NCBI GenBank assembly: GCA_018895675.1
Contig: JAHIOG010000144.1
Span: forward strand, 1 to 6,258
From: a bacterium
GTDB lineage: Bacteria; Fidelibacterota; UBA2242
Length of the DNA: 6,258 nucleotides
Direction: 5' to 3'
The notes beneath the pieces were generated by a model. That model saw only the letters and a list, made by a program, of their open reading frames with translations, did not search any database and was not told the origin of the DNA. The translations under genes and the position numbers were made by a program. Positions 1 to 5,533 of this stretch are shown here, in pieces. The stretch's first letter is position 1, and each line of letters begins with the position of its first letter.

Positions 1-795
1 TGGTATAAAGTAAATAGTATATTAGCGGATATAGCGCCATTAATTTCCGAAGACCTGAATTTACATCCTGATTTCAAGAAAAAACTGATTGGCGATATCT
101 GGAAAATTAACGACACTCAAATTGCAATTCCTCTTTCTTATTTAGATAAACTGAATGACCAACCGGATATGCCAGTTACTATGAATTTTCAACAGACGGG
201 GCTTCCCATAATTTATAAGGATATTGATCAAAACATTGTTTCCAGCCAGACATTCAGTCTCATTTTTGCAATTGGATTGGTGCTGATTTTATTGACGATT
301 CAATTCAAATCGTTTATCGGGGGTTTAATCTCCATCTTACCCATTATAATTACTATTCTTTTTAATTTTACTGTAATGTGGATTTTCAAAATACCTCTGG
401 ATGCCGCAACGGTAATGATCGGTAGCGTGGCGGTGGGAATCGGCATAGATTACACCATTCATTTTAATAATCGCTTCCGTTTTGAAATTAGCAAAATGAA
501 CAGTGTAGAGAATGCTCTTAATACGACGCTGCAAACAACAGGTAGGGGCATTATCATTAACGCTTTCTCCGTAATGGCTGGTTTTCTGGTCCTTCTATTG
601 GGCAGTATAGTTCCGATGCAAAGGTTTGGTTGGTTAATTGCCCTCACGATGATAATCAGCGCTTTAGCGTCGTTAACTTTCTTACCGTCATTTCTTATAA
701 TTACACATGCTTCTTTCCTTGGCGACTTAGAAAATAAAGCGTTAAGAAACGTTAATGGGATTAAATCCGGAATCAAGAGGCGCTTGAAAAAATAG
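1..795 (+). CDS. RND/MMPL-superfamily exporter, C-terminal part (5' truncated by window edge)
   Basis: The frame is open from base 1 to a TAG at 793-795, giving 264 residues, so the true start lies outside the window. The first ~80 residues are soluble and look like the end of the second periplasmic domain. Five hydrophobic segments follow, at about residues 83-101, 106-128, 135-153, 182-203 and 208-232 of the fragment, matching TM8-TM12 of RND/MMPL proteins. The third carries GIGIDYTIHF followed by NNRFR, a signature of the 'predicted exporter' branch (COG1033-like). Its intramembrane Asp is the likely proton-relay residue. The family exports lipids or hydrophobic molecules across the inner membrane using the proton gradient; the substrate cannot be read here. 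The patatin gene starts 27 bp downstream, suggesting co-transcription. The C-terminus ends in a short basic tail. An internal ATG at 169 is not the real start, because the homologous-looking frame continues upstream of it. Confidence 0.88.
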   Translation, partial: WYKVNSILADIAPLISEDLNLHPDFKKKLIGDIWKINDTQIAIPLSYLDKLNDQPDMPVTMNFQQTGLPIIYKDIDQNIVSSQTFSLIFAIGLVLILLTIQFKSFIGGLISILPIIITILFNFTVMWIFKIPLDAATVMIGSVAVGIGIDYTIHFNNRFRFEISKMNSVENALNTTLQTTGRGIIINAFSVMAGFLVLLLGSIVPMQRFGWLIALTMIISALASLTFLPSFLIITHASFLGDLENKALRNVNGIKSGIKRRLKK

Positions 796-822
796 AAAGT
801 GAAATGAATTAAAAGAACGAAC

Positions 823-1752
823 ATGAAAAATCAAATTGGCAATAAAAAAGTAGGGTTAGTCCTTGGCAGCGGGTCTGCAAAGGGTCTGTCCCACATCGGG
901 GTTCTGAAATATTTAGAAGAAGCAGAAATAAAAATCGACTTTATCGCCGGCAGCAGTATCGGCGCCATGATCGGCGGCGCTTATGCCGCCGGAATAAGTA
1001 TTAATGAAATTGAAGATATTGCCCTTAAAACGGATTTAGCATCATCAGTAAAGTACTTCCTGCCGACTATTTCAAAATCCGGTCTGATATCAGGAACGAA
1101 AGTAAAAGAATTTCTAAGAGATATAGTCGGAGATATTGAAATCGAAAATCTTAAAATCCCCTTTACAGCGACGGCGACTGATATTTTCACCGGACAGGAA
1201 ATTAATTTTAACAAAGGGAACCTGGTTGAAGCAATACGAGCCAGCATCTCAGTGCCGGTTATTTTCCAGCCTGTAATCCACGGTGATCAAATACTGGTCG
1301 ATGGCGGGCTGTCAAACCCCCTTCCAATTAATGTTGTATGCAAAATGGGCGCTGATTTTATAATAGCAGTAAATGTTATGCCAGCATTAAACAAAACAAA
1401 ACCTGTTAAGAAAAAAGAAAATGAAAATTTGCGGGCTTCAGCTCTTACTGCGGAAATGAAATCCGCTATGCGGAAAAAGTTAGAAGCGCTCAATATAGAT
1501 GATAGATGGATAAAAGTATTATTGACAAAAAAGAAAAAATATAATGTTCCGGGATTAATAAGCGTGATGGTACAGTCTGTTTATATAACTCAGAGAAAGC
1601 TGGCGCGTCTCTCCATTCAATTGTATAAACCGGATATTTTAATTGAACCGGATATCCCTTTCGCGGGTTTTTTTGATTTCTACAAAGCCAGGGAAATAAT
1701 CGATATCGGATATAAAGCCGCTCAAGATGCTTTTTATGATAATAATTTGTAA
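823..1752 (+). CDS. Patatin-like phospholipase, RssA/NTE type
   Basis: This is a 309-residue serine lipid hydrolase with a Ser-Asp catalytic dyad. The glycine-rich oxyanion-hole loop LGSGSAKGLSHIGVLKYL lies at about residues 14-31. The nucleophile elbow GSSIG is at 43-47, with Ser45 as nucleophile, and the Asp motif DGG is at 160-162, with Asp160, followed by LSNPLPI. The residues after 240 (PGLISVMVQS, then LYKPDILIEPDI) match the C-terminal half of RssA-like patatins. Between the two parts is a Lys/Glu-rich insert at about 191-240, probably a surface or membrane-facing segment. No signal peptide is seen, so it is probably cytoplasmic or on the inner face of the membrane. The ATG at 823 is chosen because it places the glycine loop at the usual distance from the N-terminus; the upstream SD is weak. 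The likely activity is cleavage of acyl chains from (lyso)phospholipids; the exact substrate is unknown. Confidence 0.92.
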   Translation: MKNQIGNKKVGLVLGSGSAKGLSHIGVLKYLEEAEIKIDFIAGSSIGAMIGGAYAAGISINEIEDIALKTDLASSVKYFLPTISKSGLISGTKVKEFLRDIVGDIEIENLKIPFTATATDIFTGQEINFNKGNLVEAIRASISVPVIFQPVIHGDQILVDGGLSNPLPINVVCKMGADFIIAVNVMPALNKTKPVKKKENENLRASALTAEMKSAMRKKLEALNIDDRWIKVLLTKKKKYNVPGLISVMVQSVYITQRKLARLSIQLYKPDILIEPDIPFAGFFDFYKAREIIDIGYKAAQDAFYDNNL

Positions 1753-1757
1753 CGATT

Positions 1758-1830
1758 CGGACTTTGTCAATTTTCCTGCCGGTGAAAAAATTATTTTCAG
1801 GGAAATTAAACCACAATATGAGAACTGACA
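1758..1830 (+). promoter_or_regulatory. GNAT-gene leader, copy A (repeated untranslated region)
   Basis: This 73-nt stretch precedes the broken GNAT copy A. Bases 1785-1820 are identical, 36 of 36, to 5655-5690 upstream of the intact GNAT gene. Its left half, with CTTTGT, AATTTT, CCGGTGAAAAA and TTAT, also matches the leader at 4594-4666 before lgt. It is therefore one of three related leaders in the window. I cannot assign a convincing -35/-10 or Bacteroidota-type promoter inside it, so its regulatory role is inferred only from its conservation and position. Confidence 0.5.
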
Positions 1831-1920
1831 ATGAGTAAGATGGATATCGCAATCAAAAAAGTTTAAAATAAGCGTGATCTGAAAAGATTCATAGAATTTC
1901 CCTATATACTTTATAAAGGC
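1831..1920 (+). pseudogene. GNAT-like gene, 5' fragment (copy A), with premature stop
   Basis: Read from the ATG at 1831, this gives MSKMDIAIKKV, then a TAA at 1864-1866, then in the same frame NKRDLKRFIEFPYILYKG. The intact gene at 5701 has ENKRDLKRFISFPYKLYAG at the same place, so a GAA (Glu) codon has become TAA. The similarity stops at about 1918-1920, four bases before the lipid kinase ATG, and the rest of the gene (normally several hundred residues) is absent. This is a decayed 5' end of a GNAT-like gene, cut where the kinase gene begins. The fragment encodes at most an 11-residue peptide. It probably survives because it carries the leader and the ribosome binding site of the kinase. 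Confidence 0.8.
1915..1919 (+). promoter_or_regulatory. Ribosome binding site of the lipid kinase, inside the GNAT remnant
   Basis: AAAGG sits five bases before the ATG at 1925. These bases correspond to the Tyr-Lys-Gly codons of the broken GNAT copy A. The downstream gene thus appears to use former coding sequence as its Shine-Dalgarno site, which supports 1925 as the start. The kinase frame has a stop at 1892 and no other good start codon between. Confidence 0.55.
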
Positions 1921-1924
1921 AGAG

Positions 1925-2806
1925 ATGACTCATAAAATAAAGTTCATTTTAAATCCAATAGCCGGCGGTGGCAGAAATGGGGATAGAATGAAACGAGCCC
2001 TTGAAAGAGTCTTAGCTGAGTTTCCACATGAGTATGACATTCAACAGACTTTTGGCAGAGGGGATGCTCTACGGATAGCCCGTGAAGCGGTACAGGATGG
2101 CTTCGATATTGTGGCAGCCGCTGGGGGAGACGGCACCGTCAACGAAGTAGCTTCAGCACTTGTTAATTCAAATGTATGTTTGGGGATTATTCCCGTGGGC
2201 TCAGGAAATGGTCTGGCGAGGGGGTTGGGAATTCCCCTGCAATTTAAGAAAGCCTGTCAAATATTATATGAAGGGAAATTCAGGAGAATAGATGTAGGAA
2301 AGATTCAGGACCGATATTTTTTCGCTAGCTCCGGAGTTGGGTTTGGTGCCTTAGTGACAAAACGGATTAATACAAGGTCTCGAAGAGGGATACTGCCTCA
2401 TTTATATATTGGCCTTCAAGAATTTTTCAACTACTCACCTGAAGAGATCACCCTCAGGTTTGATCACCGGCAGATCACAGTAAAGGCTCTTTTGGTGGCT
2501 GTGGCTAACACTATACAATTTGGCAATGGCGCCATTATCGCACCACAGGCACAGCCCGACGATGGCTTACTGGATATTTGCATTATCAATGACCTGAATA
2601 TATTACAAGCCATTTATCTTGTCCCGAAACTTTTCACCGGACATATTGATAGAACCCGTTATTTTGAAATTTACCGGTCCTCGAATGTGGAGATTATTCT
2701 GCCCGGGCCGGCACCCATACAGGTGGACGGTGAAGCTTTGGATGGGGATGCCAGGCTGAAGGTGTCCTTAGTTCCCAAAGCCCTGAAGGTGATGATCCCT
2801 AAATAG
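1925..2806 (+). CDS. Diacylglycerol kinase-family lipid kinase (YegS/DgkB-like)
   Basis: This 293-residue protein has the DAGK catalytic domain and the C-terminal beta-rich domain of the soluble bacterial lipid kinases. The N-terminal strand and glycine loop FILNPIAGGGRNG are at 7-19. The ATP-binding motif GGDGTVNE is at 67-74, and PVGSGNGLAR is at 90-99, a GSGN variant of the GTGN/GTTN motif that is also seen in sphingosine-kinase-like members. PDDGLLDI is at 211-218, and QVDGE at 266-270 supplies a late conserved acidic site. The family phosphorylates diacylglycerol or related lipids with ATP at the membrane surface. Product choice (phosphatidate or another lipid phosphate) cannot be read from sequence. 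The acyltransferase follows 26 bp downstream, fitting phosphatidate metabolism. The gene is visibly richer in G+C than its neighbours (39 of 60 bases in 2701-2760), and it begins exactly at the end of a GNAT remnant. Both facts suggest it arrived by transfer or rearrangement. Confidence 0.93.
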   Translation: MTHKIKFILNPIAGGGRNGDRMKRALERVLAEFPHEYDIQQTFGRGDALRIAREAVQDGFDIVAAAGGDGTVNEVASALVNSNVCLGIIPVGSGNGLARGLGIPLQFKKACQILYEGKFRRIDVGKIQDRYFFASSGVGFGALVTKRINTRSRRGILPHLYIGLQEFFNYSPEEITLRFDHRQITVKALLVAVANTIQFGNGAIIAPQAQPDDGLLDICIINDLNILQAIYLVPKLFTGHIDRTRYFEIYRSSNVEIILPGPAPIQVDGEALDGDARLKVSLVPKALKVMIPK

Positions 2807-2832
2807 TTTTGATAAAGGATATTGAGTGAACA

Positions 2833-3441
2833 ATGTTTTACAAATTTGTTAAAATAATAACCTGGGTATTCTTTAAAATATATTCGAGGCTGTGGATTGA
2901 AGGGCAGGATTATTTGCCGCAGAATAAGGCGTTTATTTTAGCCGCAAATCATTTTAGCACTCTGGATTCTTTTATTTTAATGGCTGCCGTTCACCAGGAA
3001 ATTTACACACTCGGTAAAAAAGAACTGTTTAATAATTTTTTGTTGAGGTTTTTATTAACCATGCTTAATGGAATTCCAGTTAACCGCACAGGAGTTTGTC
3101 ATCAAACATTTAAAACAGTCACCAAAAGATTGCATCAACAAAAGATCATTGCTATATTTCCCGAAGGTTATGTCAGTAAAAATGGGACGATTGGTTTTTT
3201 TAAACATGGTTTTGCATATTTGTCACTAAAGGCTAAGGTCCCGATAATACCAACAGCCATTATCGGAAGTAACCGAGTACTCCCTTATGGAAAAAAAATT
3301 CCCAGACCATATCAAATCACAGTTAAAATTGGTAAGCCTATTTATTTTGACAGTTATTATGATAGAGAGTATGATCTTGAAATAATAAATGAAGTCACTA
3401 ATATAGTAAGAAATGAAATTATTGCTATTTACAGAACTTGA
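2833..3441 (+). CDS. 1-acyl-glycerol-3-phosphate acyltransferase-like protein (PlsC domain)
   Basis: This 202-residue protein has the four blocks of the PlsC/LPLAT family in order. The catalytic NHFSTLD (His40-x4-Asp45) is followed by GIPVNR at 80-85, FPEG at 109-112 and VPIIPTAI at 136-143. The hydrophobic N-terminus, about residues 1-20, suggests membrane association. The family moves an acyl chain from acyl-ACP or acyl-CoA to lysophosphatidate or another lysolipid. The short length is normal for stand-alone PlsC proteins. FPEG is followed by YVSKNG rather than the common TRS, so the substrate may not be the classical one. The ATG at 2833 is preceded by AAGGA at 2815-2819 with slightly long spacing. 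The gene is AT-rich, in contrast to the kinase before it. Its last ~34 bases plus the downstream spacer are duplicated at 4478-4535. Confidence 0.9.
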   Translation: MFYKFVKIITWVFFKIYSRLWIEGQDYLPQNKAFILAANHFSTLDSFILMAAVHQEIYTLGKKELFNNFLLRFLLTMLNGIPVNRTGVCHQTFKTVTKRLHQQKIIAIFPEGYVSKNGTIGFFKHGFAYLSLKAKVPIIPTAIIGSNRVLPYGKKIPRPYQITVKIGKPIYFDSYYDREYDLEIINEVTNIVRNEIIAIYRT

Positions 3442-3465
3442 CAAAAAGGTAGACATTTCATGATA
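3408..3465 (+). repeat. 58-bp direct repeat, copy 1
   Basis: This spans the last codons of the acyltransferase, the spacer, and the start codon of the methyltransferase. It matches 4478-4535 at 55 of 58 positions, exactly 1070 bp away. The differences are at 3421, 3452 and 3455. It contains the methyltransferase SD (AAAGG at 3445-3449) and its ATG at 3460. Copy 1 looks like the native one, since the acyltransferase C-terminus reads through it as a natural helix. Confidence 0.93.
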
Positions 3466-4278
3466 GCTAAACTATTCATGGCACTTTGTCGAATTTCTCC
3501 TTATCTTGGAAGATCAATCTGGAGACGTTGGTACCAGTTCCTGGCAGGATACTATCAGAGAAAAGACTGGTCATTCATGAACTATGGTTATGCCCCATTA
3601 GACCATCAAACAGAAAAGTTTAACTTAGAAGATGATGACGAGCCAAATCTCTACTACGTTCAACTCTATCACCATGTTGCTAATGTTGTTAACCTTAGGG
3701 ATTTAAATGTGCTAGAGGTAGGCAGCGGTCGAGGAGGTGGATCACATTATATCAAACGTTATTTAGAACCAAAAACAATGGTTGGTGTTGATTTCTCAGA
3801 AAAAGCCGTGGCATTTTGTAAAAAGAGTTATTCTGTTGAAGGACTTTCATTCGTAACGGGCGATGCTGAATTTCTGCCCTTTGAGGATAATAGCTTTGAT
3901 GTGGTTGTTAATACAGAGTCCTCACACTGTTATGGTTCAATGGATGCTTTTCTTATGCAAGTCAAGAGAGTCCTCCGGCAAGGTGGTTACTTTCTTTACG
4001 CAGACTTTCGTGGCAAAGACAAAATCGATACACTTCACAAACAGCTGCACCGTTCAGGAATGACTCTCATCAAAGACACGAATATAACTCCCAATGTTAT
4101 CGAGGCGCTGAATTTGGACAATGAACGCAAGATGACGTTTATTCAAAAATCAATACCCAGGCTGTTGTTAAAATCATTTCAAGAGTTTGCCGGAGTCAAA
4201 GGCTCTAAAATTTATGAAGGTTTTCGGACTGGAGGGGTTATATACCTAAGTTTCGTGCTGCAAAAATGGGTCTGTTAA
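3460..4278 (+). CDS. Class I SAM-dependent methyltransferase, phthiotriol-dimycocerosate methyltransferase-like
   Basis: This 272-residue Rossmann-fold methyltransferase has motif I VLEVGSGRGGGS at 84-95, the acidic ribose-binding residue in GVDFS (Asp111), GDAEFLPF at 134-141, FDVVVNTESSHCY at 146-158 and VLRQGGYFLYADFR at 171-184. The order and wording of DEPN, then LYHH, then the GRGGG loop, the ESSHCY block and the GGYFLYAD block closely recall, from memory, the mycobacterial family that O-methylates phthiotriol and phenolphthiotriol dimycocerosates (Rv2952). Members also occur widely outside mycobacteria, so a lipid or polyketide hydroxyl is a reasonable but unproven substrate. The basic/aromatic N-terminus (residues 14-33) may touch membranes. 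The ATG at 3460 has AAAGG about ten bases upstream and lies 18 bp after the acyltransferase stop. A second in-frame ATG at 3478 is possible but has a poorer SD. The gene is bracketed by the 58-bp direct repeats. Confidence 0.88.
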   Translation: MIAKLFMALCRISPYLGRSIWRRWYQFLAGYYQRKDWSFMNYGYAPLDHQTEKFNLEDDDEPNLYYVQLYHHVANVVNLRDLNVLEVGSGRGGGSHYIKRYLEPKTMVGVDFSEKAVAFCKKSYSVEGLSFVTGDAEFLPFEDNSFDVVVNTESSHCYGSMDAFLMQVKRVLRQGGYFLYADFRGKDKIDTLHKQLHRSGMTLIKDTNITPNVIEALNLDNERKMTFIQKSIPRLLLKSFQEFAGVKGSKIYEGFRTGGVIYLSFVLQKWVC

Positions 4279-4349
4279 CTTGACTTTTGCTATTTCTTTC
4301 TTTGTGAGAATTTCAACATTAAGAAATCAGTAGACATAATTTGACCGAA

Positions 4350-4355
4350 GGGGGA
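4350..4355 (+). promoter_or_regulatory. Strong Shine-Dalgarno before GNAT fragment B
   Basis: A purine run with five consecutive G residues lies about six bases before the ATG at 4360. It is the strongest SD-like site in the window and sits before a truncated gene, so copy B was probably well translated when intact. The 81 bases between the methyltransferase stop and this ATG (4279-4359) hold no clear terminator. A TTGACT at about 4281 has no well-spaced -10 partner that I trust. Confidence 0.5.
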
Positions 4356-4359
4356 AAAC

Positions 4360-4533
4360 ATGAACAGAGAAAAGATTAGTGTACATAGAGTGGAGGGAAA
4401 AAGGGATCTAAACGATTTTCTCCGTTTGCCGTGGAAAGTCTATGACGGAGATCCTTATTGGATACCCCCGCTCCTAAAAGAAATGAAATTCTTGCTATTT
4501 ACAGAACTTGACAAAAAGGTAAACGTTTCATGA
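4360..4533 (+). pseudogene. GNAT-like gene, 5' fragment (copy B), fused to acyltransferase 3' end
   Basis: The ATG at 4360 opens a 57-codon frame ending at TGA 4531-4533. Its first ~41 residues (VEGKRDLNDFLRLP, VYDGDPYWIPPLLKE) are the N-terminal signature of the same GNAT-like family as the gene at 5701 (VENKRDLKRFISFP, LYAGNKYWVPPL). The sequence is clearly diverged, so copy B is a paralogue rather than a recent duplicate. From about 4478 the DNA is instead a copy of the acyltransferase 3' end, and the frame runs through it as KFLLFTELDKKVNVS. The catalytic part of the GNAT-like protein is gone. The junction lies at GAAATGAAATT, which is shared by both partners. It may still yield a 57-residue chimeric peptide, but I treat it as a gene remnant. 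Its stop overlaps the ATG at 4530 (ATGA). Confidence 0.78.
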
Positions 4534-4535
4534 TA
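4478..4535 (+). repeat. 58-bp direct repeat, copy 2
   Basis: This duplicates 3408-3465 with three differences (4491, 4522, 4525). Here the acyltransferase end is no longer in its original frame; it follows the truncated GNAT copy B. It keeps the AAAGG at 4515-4519 and the ATG at 4530 that start the methyltransferase in copy 1. After 4535 the two sequences diverge completely. Confidence 0.93.
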
Positions 4536-4655
4536 AAATCCACTAAAAAAAGGATTGAGGTAGTTATCTGTAATCTATTAGCTGTGACCGTATCGGGCTT
4601 TGTTAATTTTTTACCGGTGAAAAAGTTATCTTTTATAAATAAATCAATAGGTTAA
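4530..4655 (+). CDS. Possible 41-residue small protein with one hydrophobic segment
   Basis: The duplicated SD and ATG of repeat copy 2 open a 41-codon frame ending at TAA 4653-4655. It begins MIKSTKKRIEVV and contains a hydrophobic stretch at about residues 10-29 flanked by lysines (…VNFLPVKKLSF), the layout of a small single-span membrane peptide. The frame overlaps the GNAT fragment B stop by ATGA, so coupled translation is possible. Against a real gene: its second half is the repeated leader B, and no homologue is recognised. It may be the original gene downstream of the acyltransferase, a remnant of it, or a chance frame. Confidence 0.22.
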   Translation: MIKSTKKRIEVVICNLLAVTVSGFVNFLPVKKLSFINKSIG

Positions 4656-4666
4656 ATGTGGGAATT
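4594..4666 (+). promoter_or_regulatory. GNAT-gene leader, copy B, now in front of lgt
   Basis: The first ~40 nt align with 1758-1797 with few differences and a single-base gap (shared CTTTGT, AATTTT, CCGGTGAAAAA, TTAT and TTT). Both stretches are 73 nt long up to an ATG. The 3' end, with TGGGAATTATGAAT, also resembles the end of leader C (TGGGAACTGACAATGAAT). The GNAT reading frame is replaced by lgt almost immediately after this ATG. This appears to be a third, more diverged leader that lost its own gene. The lgt frame does not use the ATG at 4667, which meets TAA at 4688. Confidence 0.42.
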
Positions 4667-4673
4667 ATGAATT

Positions 4674-5516
4674 TTGAACTGGTGGAATAACATACCAAAA
4701 CATATTAATCCCAATATCGTTGAAATCGGTTCATTTCAATTACGTTATTATGGATTAATGTATGTTGTTGCGTTTACCATCATATACCTGCTCGCTTTGT
4801 ATAGATTAAAAAATGAAAAATACGAATTTTCTAAGGAGATAATACAGAATTACTTTGCCTGGGCAATTATTGGAGTTCTGGTTGGTGGGAGATTGGGATA
4901 TGTTCTATTTTATAATTTTGAATATTTTGTAGCAAAACCACTAGAAATGATCTGCCCGTTTGATATTTCGAATGGATTTCAATGCGTAGGCATTTCCGGA
5001 ATGTCTTATCATGGTGGAGTCATTGGCGTTATTTTGGTTTCTATCCTCTTTTGCCGGAAATATAGAATGAATTTTTGGCATTTATCTGATTTATTGTGTC
5101 CTGCGATTCCTTTAGGTTATACATTTGGAAGATTAGGTAACTTTATTAATGGGGAACTTTATGGGCGTGTTACAACCGTCCTTTGGGGGATGTACTTCCC
5201 TTTAGATCCGACACATCAGTTGCGACATCCATCTCAACTTTATGAGGCTTTTTTTGAAGGAATATTTCTATTTCTAATCCTTTGGAGCTTGAGAAAAACA
5301 AAGGTTTTTGATGGATTTCTCTTTTGCTTATACCTCATTGGTTATGGAATAGTACGATTTTTTATTGAATTTGTTCGCGAACCCGATTCTCAATTGGGTT
5401 TTGTGTTCGGCTCCTTTACTATGGGACAAATTCTTTGTGTTTGTATGATATTCATAGGTGTTTTCATCTTGATAATTTGCATTAACCGAATGACGATCGA
5501 ATTATTAAACCGATAA
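4674..5516 (+). CDS. lgt: Phosphatidylglycerol-prolipoprotein diacylglyceryl transferase
   Basis: This 280-residue integral inner-membrane enzyme transfers diacylglycerol from phosphatidylglycerol to the lipobox cysteine of prolipoproteins, the first step of lipoprotein maturation. Landmarks, with E. coli counterparts known from the family: YYGLMY at 25-30; GMSYHGGVIG at 109-118 (the His-Gly-Gly block); the Lgt signature GRLGNFINGELYGR at 152-165 with its essential Arg and Asn; RHPSQLYEA at 184-192; and RFFIEFVREPDSQLG at 228-242, with the conserved Arg228 and Glu232. About seven hydrophobic segments span the protein. The start is a TTG at 4674, because a stop in the same frame (TGA 4668-4670) leaves only this start before Met29, and starting at Met29 would delete the first conserved region. 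GGGA at 4660-4663 is a modest SD. Length and all key residues are normal, so it should be functional. It lies directly behind leader copy B. Confidence 0.97.
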   Translation: MNWWNNIPKHINPNIVEIGSFQLRYYGLMYVVAFTIIYLLALYRLKNEKYEFSKEIIQNYFAWAIIGVLVGGRLGYVLFYNFEYFVAKPLEMICPFDISNGFQCVGISGMSYHGGVIGVILVSILFCRKYRMNFWHLSDLLCPAIPLGYTFGRLGNFINGELYGRVTTVLWGMYFPLDPTHQLRHPSQLYEAFFEGIFLFLILWSLRKTKVFDGFLFCLYLIGYGIVRFFIEFVREPDSQLGFVFGSFTMGQILCVCMIFIGVFILIICINRMTIELLNR

Positions 5517-5533
5517 AATTGAGTTCTAAATGA

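Noticed and set aside
337..824. Minus-strand open frames of 65 and 121 codons opposite the exporter
   Set aside because: They lie antisense to a clear RND membrane domain and have no recognisable motifs; they are shadows of its codon pattern.
1758..1830. Bacteroidota-type promoter (TTTG … TAnnTTTG) in leaders A and B
   Set aside because: A TTTG is followed by TATTTTCA or TATCTTTT, but the spacing of about 24-25 bases is too long and the -7 box matches poorly in A and C.
981..1852. Minus-strand frames opposite the patatin gene (88, 68 and 120 codons)
   Set aside because: The plus strand carries an unambiguous patatin with its catalytic dyad. The minus frames have no domain signature or start context.
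3226..3456. Minus-strand 76-codon frame over the acyltransferase 3' end
   Set aside because: Low-complexity Ser/Ile/Tyr-rich translation of AT-rich antisense DNA, fully opposite a conserved PlsC domain.
3863..4063. Plus-strand 66-codon frame inside the methyltransferase
   Set aside because: It overlaps motif-bearing codons of the methyltransferase in another frame and has no family features.
3408..4535. Methyltransferase as an integron-type cassette with a ~59-base element
   Set aside because: The 58-bp repeat is close to attC length, but I see no paired inverted core sites or palindromic arms in it, it contains coding sequence of the acyltransferase, and no integrase is present.
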